Below are positions 29,023 through 37,911 of a stretch of 64,000 bases of DNA, piece after piece. Origin of the DNA: Gallionellaceae bacterium (GTDB lineage: Bacteria > Pseudomonadota > Gammaproteobacteria > Burkholderiales > Thiobacillaceae); the NCBI GenBank assembly GCA_028714875.1, contig JAQTLN010000009.1, forward strand, positions 81,740 through 145,739, read 5' to 3'. Position numbers and translations under genes: made by a program. Numbering within the stretch: position 1 is the stretch's first letter; each line of letters starts with the position of its first letter. Under the pieces are notes generated by a model, which saw nothing but the letters and a program-made list of their open reading frames with translations, was not told the DNA's origin and did no database searches.

Positions 29023-30039
29023 TCAAGCCGGGCTGGACTGGTAATCGAAAGCGTCCGAGAAGAAGGCGTCTTCCGGTAGGCCACGCGCCAGGAAGTCGCG
29101 TCGCGCCGCCTGAACCATGGGCGGGGCGCCGCAGGCGTAGACCTCGTAGCCGGAGAGGTCCGGGAAATCGGCCAGCACCGCTTCATGCACGTAGCCGGCG
29201 CGGCCCGGCCAGTTGTCTTCCGGCGAGGCGGCGCTCAGCACTGGGATGAAGTCGAAATTCGCATGTTTTTCCTGCCATTGCGCCGGCAGATCGGGTTGGT
29301 AGAGGTCGCGCAAGCCGCGCGCGCCCCAATAGAGCACGAACTGGCGGTCTATTTCATGGTGGAAGGCGTGCGCCAGCAAGCTCTTGATCGGCGCAAAGCC
29401 GGTGCCGCCGGCCACGAAGATCACCGGTTTGTCCGAGTCGCGCAGGAAGAAGCTGCCGTGCGGGCCGTTGATGCGCATGATGTCCTTGGCCTTCATGGCG
29501 TTGAACACATGATCGGTGAAGTTGCCGCCCGGCACGTGGCGGATATGCAGTTCCAGCAGACCGTCTTCTTCCGGTGAATTGGCCAGGGAGAAGCTGCGCC
29601 GCCGCCCGTCCTTGAGGAGAAAGTCGAGGTACTGGCCGGGGAGAAACTGCAAGCGCTCGTTGGCCGGCAGTTTCAGGAAAACGGCCATCACGTCATCGGC
29701 CAGTTTTTCCATGCGCTCCACCCGGCACGGCAGAGTCTTCACTGGTACATCCTTGGCGGCGCCCACTTCCTTCACTTCGATGCTGAGGTCGCTGTTTGCC
29801 GTCGCGCAGCAGAACAAGGCCATCCCCTTGGCTTTGTCCTCCGGCGAAAGCGCGCTTTCCTGGTAGGCACCGAGATCCACGGCCCCGGCCAGAACCTTGC
29901 CCTTGCACGCGCCACAGGCGCCATTGCGGCAGCCGTAAGGCAGGGAGAAGCCGGCGTTGAGCGCGGCGGCGAGCAAGGTATCGCCGGTGTTGACGGTAAA
30001 CTGGTGGCCGCTGGGCTGGATGGTGACCTGGTGGGACAT
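29023..30039 (-). CDS. CDP-6-deoxy-delta-3,4-glucoseen reductase-like 2Fe-2S/FAD oxidoreductase
   Basis: 338 aa. An N-terminal plant-type ferredoxin domain has ligands in YGCRNGACGACKGKVLAG and a distal Cys in ALFCCATANSD. A ferredoxin-NADP reductase module follows, with the FAD motif RRSFSLANSP and the NAD-binding VAGGTGFAPIKSLLAHAF, and a terminal VYACGAPPMVQAAR. It passes electrons from NAD(P)H through FAD to the 2Fe-2S cluster. The name is the usual database one for this betaproteobacterial protein; the true partner is unknown, since no deoxysugar genes are near. It is divergent from the SDR gene with 29 bases between. Confidence 0.85.
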   Translation of the reverse strand: MSHQVTIQPSGHQFTVNTGDTLLAAALNAGFSLPYGCRNGACGACKGKVLAGAVDLGAYQESALSPEDKAKGMALFCCATANSDLSIEVKEVGAAKDVPVKTLPCRVERMEKLADDVMAVFLKLPANERLQFLPGQYLDFLLKDGRRRSFSLANSPEEDGLLELHIRHVPGGNFTDHVFNAMKAKDIMRINGPHGSFFLRDSDKPVIFVAGGTGFAPIKSLLAHAFHHEIDRQFVLYWGARGLRDLYQPDLPAQWQEKHANFDFIPVLSAASPEDNWPGRAGYVHEAVLADFPDLSGYEVYACGAPPMVQAARRDFLARGLPEDAFFSDAFDYQSSPA

Positions 30040-30068
30040 TCCGATTTCCTCTCTGTGCTGAAAAACTG

Positions 30069-30929
30069 ATGCGTATCCTGATTGTGGGTTGCGGCGATGT
30101 CGGCTTGCGCGCCGCGCGACTTCTCGCGGGACATGCCCGCCTTTATGGCCTGATTCGTTCGCCGCGACGCGCCGCTGAACTGCGCGCCGTTGGCATTACC
30201 CCCGTTTTCGGCGATCTCGACGACCGCGCCAGCCTCAAGCGCCTGGCCGGGCTGGCTGACGCGGTACTGCACTTCGCGCCACCGCCCGCGCAAGGGGAAC
30301 ACGATCCGCGTACCCGCCGCCTGCTGGCCGCCCTCGGGCGCGGCAGTCTATCCCAATTGATCTATATCAGCACCAGCGGGGTGTACGGCGACTGCGCCGG
30401 AGAAGTGGTGGCGGAAACCCGGCCGGCGCGGCCCAACAACCCGCGCGCCCGGCGCCGCGCCGATGCCGAAGCGCAATTGCGCCGCTTCGGTTCGCGCGCC
30501 ACCCGGGTCAGCCTGCTGCGCGCGCCCGGCATCTACGCGCAGAACCGCATGCCGGAAGAGCGGGTGAAGAAAGGCCTGCCCGCCATCGTCAGCGCGGACG
30601 ACGTCTACACCAACCACGTCCACGCCGACGATCTCGCCCGCCTGGCCATCGCCGCCCTGTTCCGCGGGCGCCACAACCGCCTCTACAACGCCGTGGACGA
30701 CAGCGGCCTGAAAATGGGTGACTGGTTCGACGTGGTCGCCGATCATCTCGGCCTGCCCCGCCCACCACGTCTCCCGCGTGATCAGGTCATCGCCGCCGTC
30801 ACTCCGGCCATGCGTACTTTTCTCACCGAATCCCGGCGTTTAAGTAACCGTCGCATCAAGCGGGAACTGCGCTTCCGTTTGCGCTACCCGACGGTCAGGG
30901 AGGGATTACGGGGCAGTGGGCTGGCATAA
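30069..30929 (+). CDS. SDR-family NAD-dependent epimerase/dehydratase (YeeZ-like)
   Basis: 286 aa. A Rossmann N-terminus (MRILIVGCGDVGLRAARLL) and extended-SDR layout: YISTSGVYGDCAGE contains the active-site Ser and Tyr, but the usual YxxxK lysine is not obvious, which is typical of atypical SDRs such as YeeZ. DVYTNHVHADDLARLAIAAL is the substrate-side motif. Substrate and pathway unknown. It is transcribed divergently from the glucoseen-reductase-like gene and ends 38 bases from the convergent PAS-GGDEF gene. Confidence 0.85.
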   Translation: MRILIVGCGDVGLRAARLLAGHARLYGLIRSPRRAAELRAVGITPVFGDLDDRASLKRLAGLADAVLHFAPPPAQGEHDPRTRRLLAALGRGSLSQLIYISTSGVYGDCAGEVVAETRPARPNNPRARRRADAEAQLRRFGSRATRVSLLRAPGIYAQNRMPEERVKKGLPAIVSADDVYTNHVHADDLARLAIAALFRGRHNRLYNAVDDSGLKMGDWFDVVADHLGLPRPPRLPRDQVIAAVTPAMRTFLTESRRLSNRRIKRELRFRLRYPTVREGLRGSGLA

Positions 30930-30966
30930 AGGCAGAAGCGTCTGGGCAGATGAGCCTGGCAGCCGC

Positions 30967-33102
30967 TCAAGCTGTCGCGTCATGAAACCGAATCAGGTTG
31001 CGCCCCGCCTCTTTGGCTGCATACATGGCCGCATCAGCCCAATTCAGGATGTCTTCCTGGCTGCTTTCATGATTGATAAACATCGCCACGCCGATACTCG
31101 CGGTACAACGATGTTCAACGGTGGTATCGACTTCCCCCTCGGACCGGGTTGTCAGCAGATAGGGTTGCGATAGCGCGGCGCGGATTTTCTCGGCAACGTG
31201 TCTGGCTTGTGCGGTCGATTCGGCTTTGCCCGCGTTCAAGTCGCTCAGCAGCACCACAAACTCGTCGCCACCAAAGCGCGCCACGGTGTCCATCTCGCGC
31301 ACACAGTGATGCAGACGTTCCGCCACCTCGATCAACAGAGCATCGCCAACCACATGCCCATACGTGTCATTGAGGGGCTTGAAGTTGTCCAGATCAAGGA
31401 ACATCAGGGCGCCATAGCAGGCGCTACGCTTACTGGCCGCCATGGCCTGGCTTAAACGGTCGTCGAGCAGGCGCCGATTGGGCAACTGGGTCAACGGGTC
31501 ATAAAAGGCCATATTCTTGATCACATCTTCAGCGGCTTTACGCGCGGAAATATCGGTTTGCGCGCCAACGTAGTGAGTGACGCTTCCGTCGTCCGATTTC
31601 ACCGCCGTGATGGTCAGCCACTTGGGATAGATTTCCCCATTCTTGCGCCGGTCCCAGATTTCTCCCTGCCAGCTCCCGGTGCGCTTGATGATTTTCCACA
31701 TCTCGGCATAGAAGCTCGCATTGTGGCGGCCGGATTTGAACAGGCGCGGTGTCTGCCCAATCACTTCTTCGGCTGTGTAGCCCGTGGTTTCGGTAAAGGC
31801 GCGATTGACCCGGAGAATCACACTATTGGCATCGGTGATCATCATGCCTTCCTGCGATTCAAACGCCACTGCGGCAATACGAAGTGCTTCTTCCGCTTGT
31901 TTGCGCTCGGTGATGTCGCGGGTGATGCCGACGAAGTGGGTCAACTGCCCTTGCTCGTCGCGCACGGGCGAGATCGTCAGTTCGTTCCAGAATGTACCGC
32001 CGTCCTTGCGGTAGTGGAGGATGTCGCCGGAGAACGCCGCGCCATTCTTGAGGGCCAGGCGTATCCGATCGACCTGCCGGGGATCGGTTAGCGGTCCCTC
32101 CAGCAAGCAGTAGTCCTTGCCGATGATTTCTGCCGCGCTGTAGCCGGTGATCGAGGCAAAGGCCTCATTCGCCGAGAGGATGCATTGGTCGGGGCCTCTG
32201 ATAATGACCCCCTGGGAGACCGCTTTCAGGGCCGCGTCGCTCACCCGAAGCTGGTCCTGGCCCCGCTTGATGGCCGTGACATCCGTCACCAAACCAAAAA
32301 TACCGGGCACTTTGCCATCGACCCGGTGAGGAATGTAGTGGGCCATAACATGCATGGCTTCACCATCGGCCTTGGTCACCATGCCTTCAAACGACTGGGA
32401 TTCGCCACGCAAGGCGGCGCGAATATAGGGTTCGCGGACCTGAAACAGTTCGTCGCCGACCAACTCGCGTAGCCCGATACCCTGCATTTCCTCCATTGAG
32501 CGGCCAAACCAGTGGCTGTATTCCTTGCTCGCAAAGGTGTAGCGAAGATCCTGGGTCCAGTAGCCAAACAGGGCGGGAATATGTTCGGCCATCGCCTTCA
32601 TGAAATCCTCGCTCTCCCGCAGTTTCGACTCGGCTTGCTTGCGCTCGCTGATGTCGCTCAGCACGATACCCAGTAGCGCCTCCCCGTTTTCTCCCGCAGT
32701 CTCGGCGCCCGCCAGACGCACCCAGAATGACGCGGCGTTGTTCTTCAGCATGCGCAACTCGCGCGATTGCGGCTCTCCCGTTTCGCGGAGTCGTTGCCGC
32801 AACAGTTCGTAGAGGCCTTCGTCCTCCTGGAGGATGAAACGGCTGATCGGCTGCCGTATCAGCTCGCCGCGCTCCACGCCCAGCAGGGTGGCCGCCGTGA
32901 GATTGGCTTGCAGGATCAAACCTGACTCGTTGAGGGCGAGATAGCCCACCCGCGCCAGGTCATACAGGTCGGAGCAATCCTTCTGCCCGCTCTTCCCTTC
33001 TATCCGCATCTCGCGCCGCGCGCGGTGGGGGTTATCCAGCTCAATTCGATGCAACTGAATGGCATGAGAAAAATCCTCCACATAATGCGTTTGTGGCGTC
33101 AC
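30967..33102 (-). CDS. Multi-PAS diguanylate cyclase
   Basis: 711 aa, no membrane segment. Four PAS/PAC units occupy roughly 45-155, 165-280, 285-400 and 405-530 (WNELTISPVRDEQGQLTHFV; YTAEEVIGQTPRLFKSGRHN). A GGDEF domain at ~540-711 has the intact site RFGGDEFVVLL and DPLTQLPNRRLL. It makes c-di-GMP; no EAL domain is present. PAS units could bind haem, FAD or other ligands, but none can be assigned. The start is a GTG at 33102 without a clear ribosome site; the ATG at 33009 is an alternative. It is convergent with the SDR gene and follows the peroxiredoxin terminator. Confidence 0.9.
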   Translation of the reverse strand: MTPQTHYVEDFSHAIQLHRIELDNPHRARREMRIEGKSGQKDCSDLYDLARVGYLALNESGLILQANLTAATLLGVERGELIRQPISRFILQEDEGLYELLRQRLRETGEPQSRELRMLKNNAASFWVRLAGAETAGENGEALLGIVLSDISERKQAESKLRESEDFMKAMAEHIPALFGYWTQDLRYTFASKEYSHWFGRSMEEMQGIGLRELVGDELFQVREPYIRAALRGESQSFEGMVTKADGEAMHVMAHYIPHRVDGKVPGIFGLVTDVTAIKRGQDQLRVSDAALKAVSQGVIIRGPDQCILSANEAFASITGYSAAEIIGKDYCLLEGPLTDPRQVDRIRLALKNGAAFSGDILHYRKDGGTFWNELTISPVRDEQGQLTHFVGITRDITERKQAEEALRIAAVAFESQEGMMITDANSVILRVNRAFTETTGYTAEEVIGQTPRLFKSGRHNASFYAEMWKIIKRTGSWQGEIWDRRKNGEIYPKWLTITAVKSDDGSVTHYVGAQTDISARKAAEDVIKNMAFYDPLTQLPNRRLLDDRLSQAMAASKRSACYGALMFLDLDNFKPLNDTYGHVVGDALLIEVAERLHHCVREMDTVARFGGDEFVVLLSDLNAGKAESTAQARHVAEKIRAALSQPYLLTTRSEGEVDTTVEHRCTASIGVAMFINHESSQEDILNWADAAMYAAKEAGRNLIRFHDATA

Positions 33103-33111
33103 ATCCGAGTC

Positions 33112-33140
33112 AAAAAAATGGGGGCCGTAGCCCCCATTTT
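33112..33140 (-). terminator. Rho-independent terminator of the peroxiredoxin gene
   Basis: An 11-bp stem (33130-33140 with 33115-33125) around the loop TACG. On the minus strand the second arm runs into seven T (33118-33112). It begins 24 bases past the peroxiredoxin stop. Confidence 0.88.
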
Positions 33141-33163
33141 CATGCCTGAATATCCACCAGGAA

Positions 33164-33766
33164 TTACAGCTCGCCCGCGTGCTTGGCCAGGTATTCGGCC
33201 ACGCCGGCGGTGCTGGCTTTCATGCCTTCGTCGCCTTTCTTCCAGCCGGCCGGGCAGACTTCGCCGTGTTCTTCGGTGAATTGCAGGGCGTCGATGACGC
33301 GCAGCATTTCGTCGATGTTGCGGCCCAGGGGCAGGTCGTTGACGACCTGGTGGCGCACCACGCCGGCCTTGTCGATCAGGAAGGAGCCACGGAAGGCGAC
33401 ACCGGCGTCGTGTTCGACGTCATAGGCTTGGCAGATTTCATGCTTGATGTCGGCGACCAGGGGGTATTGCACCTGGCCGATGCCGCCGTTGTTGATGGCG
33501 GTGTTTTTCCAGGCCAGGTGGGTGAAATGCGAGTCGATGGAGACGCCGATCACTTCCACGCCACGCGACTTGAACTCGTTCAGGCGGTGATCGAAGGCGA
33601 TCAGCTCGGACGGGCAGACGAAGGTGAAGTCGAGCGGGTAGAAAAATACGACAGCGTACTTGTCCTTGATCGTGGCGGACAGGTTGAAGCTTTCGTCGAA
33701 GCTGTTATCGCCCATGACGGCGACGGCGGTGAAATCGGGGGCTTGCTTGCCAACTAGAACTGCCAT
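33164..33766 (-). CDS. 2-Cys peroxiredoxin (AhpC/TSA family)
   Basis: 200 aa, typical length. Peroxidatic Cys51 lies in PLDFTFVCPSELIAF; resolving Cys171 lies in GEVCPAGWKKG. It reduces hydrogen peroxide and organic hydroperoxides in the cytoplasm using a thioredoxin-like donor. GAGG lies eight bases upstream of the ATG. A strong terminator follows. No oxyR or ahpF is adjacent. Confidence 0.95.
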   Translation of the reverse strand: MAVLVGKQAPDFTAVAVMGDNSFDESFNLSATIKDKYAVVFFYPLDFTFVCPSELIAFDHRLNEFKSRGVEVIGVSIDSHFTHLAWKNTAINNGGIGQVQYPLVADIKHEICQAYDVEHDAGVAFRGSFLIDKAGVVRHQVVNDLPLGRNIDEMLRVIDALQFTEEHGEVCPAGWKKGDEGMKASTAGVAEYLAKHAGEL

Positions 33767-33959
33767 GTTGCTTACCTCTTTACGATTGAATTGACGGAAG
33801 TTTCCGGCCGGCCTGATTCCCCGGCGGCGCGGTTTTCACCAAGCCGCCATCCGAGGCACCGGATAAGACTCATTCTAACTGGTGTCGGAAGTCTGAGAAA
33901 CAAGCCGTGTCGTCGGCTTTCGAAGGTGGCAAAAAAACCGGCTGGACACCCGCCAGAGT

Positions 33960-34038
33960 GTAGGGTGCGGTGAGGAACGAACCGCACCACATGGGGTGCG
34001 TATTGGTGATGCGGTTCGCTGCGCTCACCACATCCTAC
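33960..34038. repeat. GTAG-headed BIME after livF
   Basis: GTAGGGTGCGGTGAGG at 33960 and, inverted, CTAC at 34035-34038 preceded by GCGCTCACCACATC. The inner copies GAACCGCACC and GATGCGGTTC are also inverted. It ends 9 bases from the livF stop. A degenerate relative lies at 7426-7481. The rest of 33767-34047 shows no gene. Confidence 0.7.
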
Positions 34039-34047
34039 AGCCCCATT

Positions 34048-34761
34048 TCACTCGCCCAGATAGGCGGCGCGCACCTGCGGGTCGTTCGCGAGTTGGGCGG
34101 AAGGGCCGGAGAGGGTGATGGCGCCGCTTTCCATGACGTAGGCGCGGTGGCTGACCTTGAGCGCGAGGTTGGCGTTCTGTTCGACCAGCAGGATGGTCAC
34201 GCCCTCGCCGGCGATGGTGGCGATGGTTTCGTAGATTTTGCGCACCATCAGCGGCGCCAGGCCCATGCTCGGCTCGTCCAGCAACAACAGGCGCGGGCGG
34301 CCCATCATGGCGCGGGCGATGGCGAGCATTTGTTGTTCGCCGCCGGAGAGGGTGCCGGCCAGTTGCGCGCGGCGCTCGGCCAGACGCGGGAACAGCTCGT
34401 AGGCGCGCGCCAGATCGGCTTTGATGCCGGGCTTGTCGTTGCGGATATAGGCGCCCATGTCGAGGTTCTCCGCCACCGTCAGGCGGCCAAAGATGCCGCG
34501 TCCTTCCGGCACCAGGGCGAGTCCGCGGGCGACGATGGCATGGGTGGCGGCGTGCTGCACGCGCTCGCCGTCGAAATGGATGCTGCCACTGTGCGGCACC
34601 AGGCCCATCAAGCCCTTGAGGGTGCTGCTCTTGCCGGCGCCATTGGCGCCGATCAGACAGACTAGCTCACCTTTGGTGACTTCGAAGTCGATGCCGCGCA
34701 CCGCGTGGATGCCGCCGTAGGCGACCTTGAGGCCGTGCACCGAAAGCAGGGGTGAGGTCAT
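34048..34761 (-). CDS. livF: Branched-chain amino acid ABC transporter ATP-binding protein LivF
   Basis: 237 aa. Walker A GANGAGKSS, signature LSGGEQQML, Walker B LLLLDEPSMGLAPLM, H-loop after ILLVEQN. Family-typical PEGRGIFGRLTVAENL identifies LivF. With LivG it powers high-affinity uptake of Leu/Ile/Val or related compounds. An upstream in-frame GTG at 34770 exists, but the ATG at 34761 is preceded at seven bases by AGGTG. It is the last gene of the livK-orf-H-M-G-F run, separated from livG by a BIME. Confidence 0.93.
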   Translation of the reverse strand: MTSPLLSVHGLKVAYGGIHAVRGIDFEVTKGELVCLIGANGAGKSSTLKGLMGLVPHSGSIHFDGERVQHAATHAIVARGLALVPEGRGIFGRLTVAENLDMGAYIRNDKPGIKADLARAYELFPRLAERRAQLAGTLSGGEQQMLAIARAMMGRPRLLLLDEPSMGLAPLMVRKIYETIATIAGEGVTILLVEQNANLALKVSHRAYVMESGAITLSGPSAQLANDPQVRAAYLGE

Positions 34762-34772
34762 CGGACGCACCT

Positions 34773-34841
34773 GTAGCGCCGGCGTCTCGCCGGCCCGTTG
34801 CGCTGATTAGAAGAAAGAAGCCGGCTAGAAGCCGGCGCTAC
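34773..34841. repeat. BIME between livG and livF
   Basis: GTAGCGCCGGCGTCTCGCCGGC on the plus strand from 34773 and GTAGCGCCGGCTTCTAGCCGGC on the minus strand from 34841. It starts 3 bases after the livG stop and lies inside the operon. It could tune expression or mRNA stability between the two ATPase genes. Confidence 0.78.
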
Positions 34842-34843
34842 AT

Positions 34844-35611
34844 TCATGCCTCGCCTCCCAGATAAGCGGCGATCACCGCCGGGTCATTGCGTACTTCCTC
34901 GGCCGGGCCTTCCGCGATCTTGCGGCCGTAGTCGAGCACGGCGACGCGGTCGCACAGGCCCATGACCAGTTTCACGTCGTGTTCGATCAGCAGCAGGGTT
35001 ACGCCGCCTTCACGCAGTTTGCGAAACAGTTCGCCCATCTGCTGACGTTCGTTCGGGTTCATACCGGCGACCGGTTCGTCGAGAGCGAGCAGCTTCGGTT
35101 CGGTGGACAGCGCGCGGGCGATCTCCAGGCGGCGCTGATCGCCGTAGGACAAGTGGCTGGCGAGGCCGCGGCTCTTGCCGCCGAGGCCGACATAATTCAG
35201 CAGTTCGAGCGCGCGTTCGCGGATGCCGGCTTCCTCGACGCGGGTCTTGCGGCAACGCAGCACCGCGCCCAGCACATTGGCGCGGGTGCGGGCATGGCGG
35301 CCGACCATGACGTTTTCCAGCGCGGTCATGTTGGCGAACAGGCGGATGTTCTGGAAAGTGCGGGCGAAGCCGCGTTTCACGATCTGGTGCGGCTTCAGCG
35401 CCTGCACCTCGGCGCCCTCCAGTCGCACGGCGCCGGAAGTCACCGTGTAGAGGCCGGTCATGCAGTTGAACAGGGTGGTCTTGCCGGCGCCATTGGGGCC
35501 GATCAGGCCATAGATCTCGCCCGCCTCGACCGACAGCGAGACGTCCTCCAGCGCGGCGAGGCCGCCGAAGCGCTTGGTGACGTTGTCCACAGTCAGTAAT
35601 GCCACTCTCAT
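34844..35611 (-). CDS. livG: Branched-chain amino acid ABC transporter ATP-binding protein LivG
   Basis: 255 aa. Walker A GPNGAGKTTLF, signature LSYGDQRRLEIARAL, Walker B LLALDEPVAGMNPNE, H-loop LLLIEHDVKLV. The ATG at 35611 overlaps the livM TGA by four bases (ATGA), indicating translational coupling. It pairs with LivF as the ATPase of the transporter. Confidence 0.95.
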   Translation of the reverse strand: MRVALLTVDNVTKRFGGLAALEDVSLSVEAGEIYGLIGPNGAGKTTLFNCMTGLYTVTSGAVRLEGAEVQALKPHQIVKRGFARTFQNIRLFANMTALENVMVGRHARTRANVLGAVLRCRKTRVEEAGIRERALELLNYVGLGGKSRGLASHLSYGDQRRLEIARALSTEPKLLALDEPVAGMNPNERQQMGELFRKLREGGVTLLLIEHDVKLVMGLCDRVAVLDYGRKIAEGPAEEVRNDPAVIAAYLGGEA

Positions 35612-36720
35612 GCCTTCGCGTCATAAAGGCTGGCCTGTTCCTGCTCGGCCACGCCATTTTCGGCGGCGAACTCGCGCTTCCTTTGCCGTGACGGCAGCAG
35701 GCCGGCGGGGCGGAACAGCATCATGCTCACCAGGGCGACGCCGAACAGCAACATGCGCAGGTCGGACGGGTCGACCACCACATGGCCCAGAGTGGCGCGT
35801 TGCAGGTCGCCGATGTAGCGCAGCGCCTCGGGAATCATGGTGAGCAGGATGGCGCCGAGGATGACGCCGGGGATGTTGCCCATGCCGCCCAGCACGATCA
35901 TGCACAGCACCAGGATGGATTCCCACAGGGTGAAACTTTCCGGGCTGATGAAGCCCTGAAACGCCGCGAACAGGCCGCCGGCCAGGCCACCGAAAGTGGC
36001 GCCCATGGCGAACGCCAGCAGTTTCAGGTTGCGCGTGTTGATGCCCATCGCCGCCGCCGCCACCTCGTCCTCGCGGATCGCCGCCCAGGCGCGGCCGATG
36101 CGCGAATCCTGCAAGCGCAGGGCGATGAAGATGGCGAGCAGAGTGAAGGCGAGGAACAGGTAGTAATAGAAATAGGTGGGCGGCAGCGTCAGCCCGTGGA
36201 AATGCAGCGGCTTGCCGAAGGAGAACGTGGCGATCCGCACCGGGTCGATCAGGTTCATGCCCTGCGGGCCGTTGGTCAGGTTGAACGGCGCGTTCAGGTT
36301 GTTCATGAAGATGCGGATGATCTCGCCGAAGCCGAGGGTGACGATGGCCAGGTAATCGCCGCGCAGGCGCAAGGTGGGCGCGCCCAGCAGCACGCCGAAC
36401 AGCCCGGCGAAAGCGGCGCCGATGGGCAGCACCACCCAGAACGGCAGATGCAGGCCGAAATGCGGGCTGGCCAGCCAGGCGTAAAGATAGGCGCCCAGCG
36501 CGTAGAAGGCGATGTAGCCGAGGTCGAGCAGGCCGGCGTAGCCGACCACGATGTTCAGGCCGATGGCCAGCAGCACATAGAGCAGGACGAAATCGAGCAC
36601 CCGCACCCAGGAGTTGCCGAGGCCGAAACCCATGATGAAGGGCAGGGCGGCAAGCAGCACAGTGAGCAGGGCGAAAGCCAGACGCGGCCTGCGGCGCAGG
36701 GAATCAAGCACGCGTTTCAC
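35608..36720 (-). CDS. livM: Branched-chain amino acid ABC transporter permease LivM
   Basis: 370 aa, with about ten membrane segments (e.g. VLLYVLLAIGLNIVVGYAGL; ILVLCMIVLGGMGNIPGVIL). The EAA-loop region reads RIGRAWAAIREDEVAAAAMG. The start is a GTG at 36720 whose GTGA overlaps the livH stop; the in-frame extension to 37155 only reads across livH and is rejected. The C-terminal ~30 residues are hydrophilic. It forms the inner-membrane channel with LivH. Confidence 0.93.
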   Translation of the reverse strand: MKRVLDSLRRRPRLAFALLTVLLAALPFIMGFGLGNSWVRVLDFVLLYVLLAIGLNIVVGYAGLLDLGYIAFYALGAYLYAWLASPHFGLHLPFWVVLPIGAAFAGLFGVLLGAPTLRLRGDYLAIVTLGFGEIIRIFMNNLNAPFNLTNGPQGMNLIDPVRIATFSFGKPLHFHGLTLPPTYFYYYLFLAFTLLAIFIALRLQDSRIGRAWAAIREDEVAAAAMGINTRNLKLLAFAMGATFGGLAGGLFAAFQGFISPESFTLWESILVLCMIVLGGMGNIPGVILGAILLTMIPEALRYIGDLQRATLGHVVVDPSDLRMLLFGVALVSMMLFRPAGLLPSRQRKREFAAENGVAEQEQASLYDAKA

Positions 36721-37649
36721 GCACGGTTGGCGACCCGCTCGCCCAACAGGCCGGAAGGCCGGAACACCAGCACGCCGATCAGCACGAAGAAGGCGAACAC
36801 ATCCTGATAGTGGCTGCCCAGGAAGCCGCCGGTGATGTCGCCGATGTAACCGGCGCCGAGTGCTTCGATCACGCCCAGCAGCAAGCCGCCCAGCATCGCC
36901 CCGGCGATGTTGCCGATGCCGCCCAGCACCGCCGCCGAGAAGGCTTTCAGGCCGAGCATGAAGCCCATGTAGTAATGCGCCAGGCCGTAGTAGGCGCTGA
37001 CCATGACGCCGGCGATGGCGGCGATGGCGGCGCCGATGATGAAGGTGGCGGAAATCACCCGGTCGACATTCACCCCCATCAATTGCGCCACTTCGCGCGA
37101 TTGCGCGGTGGCGCGCATGGCGCGGCCGAGGCGGGACTTCTCCACCAGCAGCCACAGCCCGGCCATGATCACCAGCGCCAGGACCACGATGACGATCTGC
37201 AACAGGCTGATACTGGCGCCGAGGAAGTGAAAGCGCGCGACCGGCAGCAGCGCCGGGAAAGAGATGTACTGGCGGCCCCAGATCAGCATCGCCAGGTTTT
37301 GCAGAATGATGGAGACGCCAATGGCGGTGATCAGCGGCGCCAGTCGCGGCGCTTTACGCAGCGGCCGATAAGCGATTTTCTCGATGGCGAAGGCCAGCGC
37401 CATGCAGGCGGGAATCGCCACCAAAATGCCGGCCAGCACCACCACCACGCCGGGCAGGTCGGGGGCCGCGCCCATCAGCACGCCGATGACGGTGAGCGCC
37501 ACCATCGCGCCGATCATGGTCACCTCGCCATGCGCGAAGTTGATCAACTCCAGAATGCCGTAAACCATGGTGTAGCCCAGCGCCACCAGGGCATAGATGC
37601 TGCCCAGCACCAGGCCGTTGACGAGTTGTTGAATGAAGATGTCCATCAA
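36717..37649 (-). CDS. livH: Branched-chain amino acid ABC transporter permease LivH
   Basis: 310 aa. The start MMDIFIQQLVNGLVLGSIYA, then LVALGYTMVYGILELINFAH, is diagnostic for LivH. EAA-type loop RLGRAMRATAQSREVAQLMG. About eight membrane segments. The stop overlaps the livM GTG. Upstream, 12 bases away, is a small AT-rich gene that separates it from livK. Confidence 0.95.
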   Translation of the reverse strand: MMDIFIQQLVNGLVLGSIYALVALGYTMVYGILELINFAHGEVTMIGAMVALTVIGVLMGAAPDLPGVVVVLAGILVAIPACMALAFAIEKIAYRPLRKAPRLAPLITAIGVSIILQNLAMLIWGRQYISFPALLPVARFHFLGASISLLQIVIVVLALVIMAGLWLLVEKSRLGRAMRATAQSREVAQLMGVNVDRVISATFIIGAAIAAIAGVMVSAYYGLAHYYMGFMLGLKAFSAAVLGGIGNIAGAMLGGLLLGVIEALGAGYIGDITGGFLGSHYQDVFAFFVLIGVLVFRPSGLLGERVANRA

Positions 37650-37661
37650 CGAAGTCGCTGC

Positions 37662-37892
37662 TTAAAGGCCGTGCTTAGCAAAGATTTCTTTGAGTTGTGA
37701 TATGGCTTCTTGTGATAGCCGAAGACTTTGGCTTTTTTTACCCTTTAATTGTCGTTGGCTTGAACCGTATGTATCGAGTTGAAGATATTTCTTACCATCA
37801 GTGCCCTTAACAACAGCGTACGTGCAGTCAACAACCGTGTGAGTTGAGTCCCGTTCTAATGGCTGGTGGGAAATGTCATTAACAGTCGCCAT
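37662..37892 (-). CDS. Small conserved hypothetical protein inserted in the liv operon
   Basis: 76 aa, cytoplasmic, no membrane segment. The central stretch YAVVKGTDGKKYLQLDTYGS, then SQRQLKGKKSQSLRLSQEAI, looks like a small beta-rich fold with a helical C-terminus. I recall similar short proteins sometimes carrying an unsupported 'methionyl-tRNA formyltransferase' label, but I cannot assign a function. The DNA is clearly more AT-rich than the flanking liv genes, suggesting acquisition. It is 12 bases from livH and 19 from livK, so it is likely co-transcribed. Confidence 0.7.
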   Translation of the reverse strand: MATVNDISHQPLERDSTHTVVDCTYAVVKGTDGKKYLQLDTYGSSQRQLKGKKSQSLRLSQEAISQLKEIFAKHGL

Positions 37893-37911
37893 AAATTACT
37901 CGCGTTGAAGG

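Noticed and set aside
33767..34047. Possible small genes in the 281-base gap before livF
   Set aside because: Short frames only, no ribosome site or recognisable product; the region holds the peroxiredoxin leader and a BIME.
36721..37155. N-terminal extension of LivM
   Set aside because: It is livH read in another frame. The GTG at 36720 overlapping the livH stop gives a normal LivM.
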